Shown: piece by piece, positions 58,139 to 64,000 of the stretch
Numbering within the stretch: position 1 is the stretch's first letter
How the letters are laid out: each line of letters starts with the position of its first letter
Origin: Pokkaliibacter sp. MBI-7
Lineage (GTDB): Bacteria; Pseudomonadota; Gammaproteobacteria; Pseudomonadales; Balneatricaceae
DNA: 64,000 nt
NCBI RefSeq assembly: GCF_029846635.1
Contig: NZ_JARVTG010000001.1
Coordinates: forward strand, 1,270,501-1,334,500
Direction: 5' to 3'
The notes under the pieces: model-generated
Told to the model about the DNA's origin: nothing
Seen by the model: the letters and a program-made list of their open reading frames with translations, nothing else
Database searches by the model: none
Translations under genes and position numbers: made by a program

Positions 58139-60400
58139 TTATTCCCAGCCCAGAGCATCCACACGCTGATAGCCACGGGGCAGCATGCTGCCACGCCGTC
58201 CGCGTTCTCCGCGATAATGATCAAGGTCATCAGCCCTGATACGCATATCACGCTTGCCACTAGTGATGATCAGTACTGCCGTCCTCGGCATGACCATAAC
58301 GGCAACAACAAACTCCTCACGGGCCTCAGAACGGGCCGAGGGAATATTGATCATCTTGTTGCCTTTGCCTTTGGCCAGTTCCGGCAGCTCAGCCAGCGGA
58401 AACACCAGCATGCGGCCTTCATTACTGACTGCCACCACCTGCAACTCCTCCCCGGACGGAATCAGTGCCGGTGCCAGCATCTGGCTGTTGCTCGGCAAAC
58501 TGAGCACCGCCTTGCCCGCCCGGTTCTTACCGGTCAGCTCGGCCATTTCGGTTACGAATCCATAGCCTGCATCGCTGGCCAGCAACACCTTGTGCTTATC
58601 GTCAGCCAGACAGGCATGCACGATCTGGCCACCACTATCCAGCTTGATATGGCCGGTCAGCGGCTCACCCTGCCCTCTGGCGGAAGGCAGCGAATGGGTC
58701 GCCAGGGTGTAAGCCCGACCATGGTTATCGAACAGCACCGTAGGCTGATTGCTGCGGCCTTTGACCGCCAGCATGAAGGCATCACCGCTCTTGTAACTCA
58801 AGCCTTCGGCATCAACGTCGTGGCCCTTGGCGGAGCGAATCCAGCCCTGCTTGGACAGCACCACGGTCACCGGCTCATTACTCAGCAGGTCCGTCTCGCT
58901 AAAGGCTTTGGCCTCTTCCCGCTCCTTGATCGGTGAGCGGCGGGCATCGCCATATTTTTCGGCATCGTCGGTCAGCTCCTGCTTGATCAGACCACGCAGC
59001 GCGGCCTGATCAGACAGCAGATGCTCCAGATGCTTGCGCTCCGCTTCCAGCTCATCCTGCTCGGTACGGATCTGGAACTCTTCCAGCTTGGCCAGATGAC
59101 GCAGGCGCAGGTTCAGAATGGCTTCGGCCTGAATCTCTGACAGCTCGAAACGACGAATCAGCTCGGCCTTGGGCTCATCCTCATGGCGGATGATGGCAAT
59201 CACTTCGTCGATGTTGAGATAGGCAATCAGCAAGCCTGCAAGGATATGCAGGCGATCATTGACCTTGTTCAGACGGAATTCCAGACGGCGGCGTACGGTG
59301 CCTTCACGGAACACCAGCCACTCTTTCAACAGACCAAGCAGATCCTTGACCTGTGGGCGGCCGTCCAGACCGATCATATTGAGGTTGACCCGGTAGCTCT
59401 TTTCCAGATCGGTGGTCGCGAACAGGTGATTCATCAGCGCATCGGTATCTACCCGATTGGAGCGCGGAATAACGACCAGTCGCGTGGGGTTCTCGTGATC
59501 TGACTCATCGCGCAGATCCGCGACCATCGGCAGCTTCTTGGCCTGCATCTGCGCCGCGATCTGCTCCAGTACCTTGGCACCGGAGACCTGATGCGGTAAC
59601 GCAGTAATTACGACGTCACCGTCTTCGATGATATAGCGGGCACGCAGTTTGACGCTGCCGCGTCCCTGTCGGTACATGTCCAGCAAGTCCCGACGAGGCG
59701 TGATGATCTCGGCTTCCGTAGGGTAGTCCGGCCCCTTGATATGAGTGAGCACGTCTTCCAGAGTCGCCTGCGGCTGATCCAGCAAGCGGATGCAGGCGGA
59801 GGCAACTTCACGGGCATTATGCGGAGGAATATCGGTGGCCATACCCACAGCAATACCGGTCGTACCGTTGAGCAGCACACCGGGCAAGCGGGCTGGCAGC
59901 ACCAGCGGTTCATCCAGCGTACCATCGAAGTTGGGGCCCCAATCGACCGTGCCCTGCCCCAGCTCACTCAGGTACAGCTCGGCAAAGGCCGCCAGACGGG
60001 CTTCGGTATAACGCATGGCGGCAAAGGACTTGGGATCATCAGCTGAGCCCCAGTTCCCCTGACCATCGACCAGTGGATAGCGGTAGGAGAAAGGCTGCGC
60101 CATCAGCACCATGGCTTCATAGCAGGCGCTATCGCCGTGAGGGTGGAACTTACCCAGCACGTCCCCGATGGTACGGGCCGACTTCTTGTACTTGGCGCTG
60201 TTTTTCAGCCCCAGTTCAGACATCGCATAAATGATACGACGTTGCACCGGCTTCATGCCGTCGCCGATATGTGGCAAGGCACGGTCCAGAATGACATACA
60301 TGGAGTAGTCCAGATACGCCTTCTCGGTATATGCCTTAAGGGGTAAACGCTCGAACCCGCCGCTGTCGAACGAGCTGTTATCAGTCGTGCTATCTGTCAT
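58139..60400 (-). CDS. parC: DNA topoisomerase IV subunit A
   Basis: 753 residues. The N-terminal breakage-reunion domain has LPHIGDGMKPVQRRIIYAM, the quinolone region GKFHPHGDSACYEAMVLMAQ with susceptible-type Ser and Glu, and the active-site Tyr in AAMRYTEARL. The C-terminal beta-pinwheel has repeated blades (SKQGWIRSAKGHDVD, VSNEGRMLVFPLAELPELAKG). It decatenates daughter chromosomes with ParE. No GyrA-box was seen, as expected of ParC rather than GyrA. GAAGGGG precedes the ATG at 60400. parE is not in the window. Confidence 0.96.
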   Translation of the reverse strand: MTDSTTDNSSFDSGGFERLPLKAYTEKAYLDYSMYVILDRALPHIGDGMKPVQRRIIYAMSELGLKNSAKYKKSARTIGDVLGKFHPHGDSACYEAMVLMAQPFSYRYPLVDGQGNWGSADDPKSFAAMRYTEARLAAFAELYLSELGQGTVDWGPNFDGTLDEPLVLPARLPGVLLNGTTGIAVGMATDIPPHNAREVASACIRLLDQPQATLEDVLTHIKGPDYPTEAEIITPRRDLLDMYRQGRGSVKLRARYIIEDGDVVITALPHQVSGAKVLEQIAAQMQAKKLPMVADLRDESDHENPTRLVVIPRSNRVDTDALMNHLFATTDLEKSYRVNLNMIGLDGRPQVKDLLGLLKEWLVFREGTVRRRLEFRLNKVNDRLHILAGLLIAYLNIDEVIAIIRHEDEPKAELIRRFELSEIQAEAILNLRLRHLAKLEEFQIRTEQDELEAERKHLEHLLSDQAALRGLIKQELTDDAEKYGDARRSPIKEREEAKAFSETDLLSNEPVTVVLSKQGWIRSAKGHDVDAEGLSYKSGDAFMLAVKGRSNQPTVLFDNHGRAYTLATHSLPSARGQGEPLTGHIKLDSGGQIVHACLADDKHKVLLASDAGYGFVTEMAELTGKNRAGKAVLSLPSNSQMLAPALIPSGEELQVVAVSNEGRMLVFPLAELPELAKGKGNKMINIPSARSEAREEFVVAVMVMPRTAVLIITSGKRDMRIRADDLDHYRGERGRRGSMLPRGYQRVDALGWE

Positions 60401-60556
60401 AAGCCCCTTCACTGCCCAATCATTGCAAACCGGGCCATTGTATAGTGACCACTGTGGATTTGAACAGGCTTTTACCGCCTTGCTCCTGCAATCCGCTCAG
60501 ATCGCCGGCTGCCGGTTTCTTCGGAGAAGCCTCTTCAGAACAACATTTTCAGAAAA

Positions 60557-60583
60557 GCAAAGGGCACCCGATGGATGCCCTTT
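60557..60583 (-). terminator. terminator of the fre gene
   Basis: On the minus strand, CAAAGGGCA pairs with TGCCCTTTG (60557-60565 with 60575-60583) and is followed by CTTTTC. It lies between fre and parC. Confidence 0.75.
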
Positions 60584-60609
60584 GTTAACCCGGCCAGGAT
60601 ACGGTTTAC

Positions 60610-61332
60610 TCAGTCACGTGGCGCGTAGGCAAAGACATCAGAAAATATCTGTGCCTTGTGCAAACCTTCCAGAGTAAATGCATCAAAGGCTGCATAGACC
60701 ATGCCCGGTGAGCCACAGGCCCACACCAGTGCACGCGACAGGTCATGCTTGTCAGCCAGTACGGCTTCATGCACCAGACCTGTCCGGCCCTGCCAGTCAT
60801 CGCTGTCCAGACCATCGCTGACCACGGGAATAAAGTGCACATTAGCATGCTGACTGGCCCACAGTTCAGGCAGACCGCTCCAGTACAGATCAGCCGCTTC
60901 ACGTGCTCCCCAATAGATGTAGATGGGGTTGGGTACCGCTTCTGCCAGCGCTGTCTCGACCAGCGACTTGGCTTGTGAGAAGCCGGTTGAGGCCGCGAGC
61001 ATGATCAGTGGAATATCGGCGTCCAGCGGTGCCTGCCAGACAGCATCTCCCGCTGCCACATGAAGGGTTATGCTGCCACCTTCCTGCATGCGCTCGACAA
61101 CTCGCCCAGACAGGCCATTGCCTGCCATCACACGCACATGCAGCTCCAGCTGAGGCCAGTTAACGGGGCTGCTGGCCAGCGAAAAGGCAGGCTTTTCGCC
61201 GCTTTCCAGCTCCAGCAATACATACTGACCGGCCTGATAGGGGCACGCTACATCGGGTGCCTGCAAACGCACGCGAAACACATCATCGCTCATGGCGTCT
61301 ACACAGACGATCTGGCACTCCAGCTTTATCAC
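60610..61332 (-). CDS. fre: NAD(P)H-flavin reductase (Fre/LuxG family)
   Basis: 240 residues. An N-terminal FAD/flavin-binding barrel (VFRVRLQAP, GQYVLLELESGEKPAFSLAS) precedes the NAD-binding half (LAASTGFSQAKSLVETAL, WACGSPGMVYAAFDAF). It supplies reduced flavin and reduces ferric compounds in the cytosol. The GTG at 61332, behind AGAGGA, was chosen because the family starts just before CQIVCVDAM; the open frame to 61449 has no such match. The Arg in the usual RxFS flavin motif is replaced (PAFS). The adjacent ubiD mirrors E. coli. Confidence 0.87.
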   Translation of the reverse strand: MIKLECQIVCVDAMSDDVFRVRLQAPDVACPYQAGQYVLLELESGEKPAFSLASSPVNWPQLELHVRVMAGNGLSGRVVERMQEGGSITLHVAAGDAVWQAPLDADIPLIMLAASTGFSQAKSLVETALAEAVPNPIYIYWGAREAADLYWSGLPELWASQHANVHFIPVVSDGLDSDDWQGRTGLVHEAVLADKHDLSRALVWACGSPGMVYAAFDAFTLEGLHKAQIFSDVFAYAPRD

Positions 61333-61514
61333 TCTCAATTCCTCTGACTCTTTCGCCCCTCGGTCACGGCCAACGGGGTAGTGTGCTTCTGGTGTGCAGT
61401 CGCATCCGCTCATTTTTCCCTTGGACTGGCGGCATGTCGCTGCTAACAAGTGGCATGATTCTACACAGCCAGCGAGCCTGTGCAGAGATCATGCAAGCAA
61501 ATACATGGTGCAGG

Positions 61515-62987
61515 CTATGTTAAATCGATACCCAGTTCCTGCCAGATATCGTCCACCCGCTGCTTGACGGCGTCGTCCATCCTGATCGGCTCGCCCCATT
61601 CACGCTGAGTTTCCCCCGGCCATTTGTTGGTCGCGTCCATCCCCATCTTCGACCCAAGCCCCGATACCGGCGAGGCAAAGTCGAGATAATCAATCGGGGT
61701 ATTTTCAATCAGCACGGTGTCCCGGGCTGGGTCCATACGGGTAGTAATCGCCCAGATGACGTCCTTCCAGTCACGGGTATTGACGTCTTCATCGACCACG
61801 ATAACAAACTTGGTATACATGAACTGTCGCAGGAACGACCACACGCCCAGCATGACCCGCTTGGCATGGCCGGGATACTGCTTCTTCATGCTGACCACGG
61901 CCAGCCGGTAGGAACAGCCTTCTGGCGGCAAGTAGAAGTCGACGATTTCAGGGAACTGGCGCTGCAGGATGGGGACAAATACTTCATTCAGCGCCACCCC
62001 CAACACAGCGGGTTCATCTGGCGGACGGCCAGTGTAGGTACTGTGATAGATGGGTTTCTTGCGATGGGTGATGCGTTCTACAGTAAAGACCGGGAAGCGA
62101 TCTACCTCGTTGTAATAGCCGGTATGGTCGCCAAACGGACCCTCATCAGCCATTTCGCCGGGCTCGATATAGCCTTCCAGCACAAACTCCGCACTGGCAG
62201 GCACACTCAGATCATTGCCGATACACTTCACTACCTCTGTCTTGCTACCGCGCAGCAAGCCAGCAAAGGCATATTCAGACAGCGTATCCGGTACCGGTGT
62301 CACCGCTCCCAGAATAGTGGCAGGATCAGCCCCCAGAGCCACCGCTACCGGGAATCGCTCGCCGGGATGAGCCTGACACCATTCGCGGAAATCCAGTGCG
62401 CCACCTCGGTGAGCCAGCCAGCGCATGATCAGCTTGTTACGACCGATCAGCTGCTGCCGGTAGATACCAAGGTTCTGTCGCTCCTTGGCCGGGCCACGAG
62501 TAATAACCAGCGGCCAGGTGACCAGCGGCGCCGCATCCCCCGGCCAGCAGGTCTGGATGGGCAGCTTGTGCAAATCAACGGCATCCCCTTCCAGCACCAC
62601 CTCCTGACAGGGGGCGGAGCGCACAACCTTGGGCCCCATATTGAGGACCTGCTTGAATATTGGCAGTTTTTCCCAGGCATCCCTGAAGCCTTTGGGTGGC
62701 TCGGGCTCTTTAAGGAAGGCCAGCAGCTTGCCCACCTCACGCAGCGCTTCCACATTCTCGGCCCCCATTCCCAAGGCCACGCGCTCGGGCGTACCGAACA
62801 GGTTGGCCAGTACCGGGATGTCAAAACCCTTGGGATTCTCGAACAGCAATGCCGGGCCACCGGCACGTAATGTGCGGTCGCAGATTTCGGTCATTTCCAG
62901 ATAGGGGTCAACTTCGACCTTGATGCGCTTGAGCTGTCCGCGTGCTTCCAGCTCACGGATGAAATCGCGCAAGTCCTGATATTTCAT
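61515..62987 (-). CDS. ubiD: 4-hydroxy-3-polyprenylbenzoate decarboxylase (UbiD)
   Basis: 490 residues, the usual UbiD length. The N-terminus MKYQDLRDFIRELEARGQLK is standard, followed by GPALLFENPKGFDIPVLANL, VALGADPATILGAVTPVPD and PFGDHTGYYNEVDRFPVF near the prenylated-FMN site. It removes the carboxyl group in ubiquinone synthesis and needs the cofactor made by UbiX. It lies between rho and fre, as in several gammaproteobacteria. Confidence 0.95.
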   Translation of the reverse strand: MKYQDLRDFIRELEARGQLKRIKVEVDPYLEMTEICDRTLRAGGPALLFENPKGFDIPVLANLFGTPERVALGMGAENVEALREVGKLLAFLKEPEPPKGFRDAWEKLPIFKQVLNMGPKVVRSAPCQEVVLEGDAVDLHKLPIQTCWPGDAAPLVTWPLVITRGPAKERQNLGIYRQQLIGRNKLIMRWLAHRGGALDFREWCQAHPGERFPVAVALGADPATILGAVTPVPDTLSEYAFAGLLRGSKTEVVKCIGNDLSVPASAEFVLEGYIEPGEMADEGPFGDHTGYYNEVDRFPVFTVERITHRKKPIYHSTYTGRPPDEPAVLGVALNEVFVPILQRQFPEIVDFYLPPEGCSYRLAVVSMKKQYPGHAKRVMLGVWSFLRQFMYTKFVIVVDEDVNTRDWKDVIWAITTRMDPARDTVLIENTPIDYLDFASPVSGLGSKMGMDATNKWPGETQREWGEPIRMDDAVKQRVDDIWQELGIDLT

Positions 62988-63035
62988 GGGGTGACAGTGT
63001 CCTGGTTGCTACGTGATGGGTTCACATAAGCGAAA

Positions 63036-63054
63036 GGGTAAGCAGTGCTTACCC
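63036..63054 (-). terminator. terminator of rho
   Basis: GGGTAAGC (63036-63043) pairs with GCTTACCC (63047-63054) over three bases. On the minus strand it follows the rho stop and runs into TTTCGCTTATG. It separates rho from ubiD. Confidence 0.75.
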
Positions 63055-63109
63055 TCTCTGTATACGCCTGTCGACGCATTGGTACCTGTTGCTTTCGCTG
63101 TCCGGCAGA

Positions 63110-64000
63110 TCAGTTCCGCTTCATGGACAGGAAGAACTCATCATTCGTTTTGAAGTCCTTCAGCTTGTCGAGCACAAACTCGATAGCGGCAGCGTCTTCC
63201 ATCGGATCCAGCAGCTTGCGCAGAATCCACATGCGTTGCAGCTCTTCATCGCTGGTCAGCAGGTCTTCACGGCGAGTACCGGAACGACGGATGTTAATAG
63301 CCGGGAAGGTACGCTTCTCAGCAATACGACGATCCAGATGGATTTCCGCGTTACCCGTACCTTTGAACTCTTCAAAGATAACGTCGTCCATCTTAGAGCC
63401 AGTATCCACCAGCGCGGTTGCGATGATGGTCAGACTACCTCCCTCTTCGATGTTACGGGCAGCACCAAAGAAGCGCTTGGGTTTTTCCAGAGCATGGGCA
63501 TCCACACCACCAGTCAGTACCTTACCTGAGGAAGGAATAACGGTGTTGTAGGCACGGGCCAGACGCGTGATGGAGTCCAGCAGGATGACAACATCCTTCT
63601 TGTGCTCAACCAGACGTTTGGCTTTTTCGATAACCATCTCTGCGACCTGAACGTGACGCGCAGGAGGTTCGTCGAAAGTCGACGCGACCACTTCACCGCG
63701 CACGGTACGCTGCATCTCGGTCACCTCTTCAGGACGCTCATCGATCAGCAGAACGATCAGGTAACATTCAGGGTTATTGCGCGAGATGGAGTTGGCGATG
63801 GTCTGCAGCATCAGTGTCTTACCCGCTTTGGGAGGTGACACGATCAGAGCACGCTGGCCTTTACCGATGGGGCAGATCAGATCAATTACACGGGAGGTCA
63901 GGTCTTCTGTGCTGCCGTTACCCTGCTCAAGCAGCAAACGCTCATTGGGGAACAGGGGAGTAAGGTTTTCAAACAGGACTTTGTTCTTGGAGGCTTCAGG
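63110..64000 (-). CDS. rho: transcription termination factor Rho (partial, 3' part)
   Basis: 296 residues, reading in frame to the right edge of the window, so the N-terminal third (the RNA-binding domain) is cut off. The visible part begins PEASKNKVLFENLTPLFPNE and contains Walker A PPKAGKT, the LLIDERPEEVTEMQ stretch, the Q-loop/R-loop region HKKDVVILLDSITRLARAYN and the tail NDEFFLSMKRN. It is a hexameric RNA-dependent ATPase that ends transcription. The short C-terminus is typical of gammaproteobacterial Rho. Internal ATG codons inside this frame are not starts. Confidence 0.97.
   Translation of the reverse strand, partial: PEASKNKVLFENLTPLFPNERLLLEQGNGSTEDLTSRVIDLICPIGKGQRALIVSPPKAGKTLMLQTIANSISRNNPECYLIVLLIDERPEEVTEMQRTVRGEVVASTFDEPPARHVQVAEMVIEKAKRLVEHKKDVVILLDSITRLARAYNTVIPSSGKVLTGGVDAHALEKPKRFFGAARNIEEGGSLTIIATALVDTGSKMDDVIFEEFKGTGNAEIHLDRRIAEKRTFPAINIRRSGTRREDLLTSDEELQRMWILRKLLDPMEDAAAIEFVLDKLKDFKTNDEFFLSMKRN

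Noticed and set aside
1..64000. CRISPR arrays, tRNA/rRNA genes, prophage or integrase
   Set aside because: No regularly spaced repeats, no cloverleaf-like sequence and no phage or recombinase protein were found by reading the window.

Overview
The window looks like chromosome of a free-living, GC-rich (about 60%) gammaproteobacterium, most likely a marine or brackish Oceanospirillales-type bacterium. The evidence is the sequence of the housekeeping block at the right end (parC, fre, ubiD, rho), a trimethylamine-oxidation operon and a TRAP transporter. The species cannot be fixed by eye. No rRNA, tRNA, CRISPR array, integrase or complete insertion sequence was seen. Gene order is mostly short operons, each with its own divergent regulator, as is typical of accessory metabolic DNA.

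Layout, left to right. 0-3.5 kb: a XapX-type membrane peptide ending in a perfect 34-bp palindrome, an aconitase-X dehydratase, a small ribbon-helix-helix protein and a siderophore-interacting ferric reductase. 3.6-13 kb: an RND efflux system. The outer-membrane factor is divergent from a TetR repressor, adaptor and pump, and two matching 24-bp operators lie in the two promoter gaps. An SDR, a DHA2-type MFS exporter and a thioesterase follow. 13-20.7 kb: a Zn alcohol dehydrogenase with divergent AraC regulator (a YqhC/YqhD-like pairing), then LysR and a dctPQM TRAP transporter. 20.8-23 kb: the most unusual locus, a stand-alone Ntox44-type polymorphic toxin followed by three tandem paralogous membrane-anchored small proteins that are probably immunity proteins, each with its own repeated hairpin. 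23-31 kb: stress and redox genes (P-loop kinase, a MITE-like element, azoreductase/acetyltransferase, MocR, AhpD-like, MFS/LysR, old yellow enzyme).

31-36 kb: a two-component system divergent from a DUF3649/PepSY/DUF3325 iron-uptake module with a Fur-box-like site between. 35.6-38 kb: a CMD/tautomerase/DUF4865 operon with divergent LysR. 38.3-40.3 kb: mesX-mesD, a folate-independent methionine synthase pair. 40.6-41.5 kb: an AT-richer orphan gene with the Cys/His/Asp motifs of YopT-type (C58) effector proteases. 41.7-46 kb: SDR, LuxR regulator, APC permease and nitrilase-family amidase. 46-54.5 kb: a trimethylamine module with a regulator carrying two LuxR helix-turn-helix domains plus PAS, tmm, tdm, a PAS chemoreceptor, an ammonium transporter behind a sigma-54-type promoter, and an unlisted 59-residue membrane peptide. 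54.9-58 kb: B3/B4 protein, CbiM-like permease and SulP transporter. 58-64 kb: parC, fre, ubiD and the 3' two thirds of rho, all on the minus strand with clear hairpin terminators.

How the parts fit. The trimethylamine genes would oxidise TMA to TMAO (Tmm) and demethylate it to dimethylamine with one-carbon capture (Tdm); the chemoreceptor and Amt protein would sense and import related amines or ammonium. The PepSY module, the siderophore-interacting protein and the Fur-like site point to siderophore iron use. The toxin and protease genes lack their own delivery machinery in the window and would need a secretion system elsewhere in the genome.
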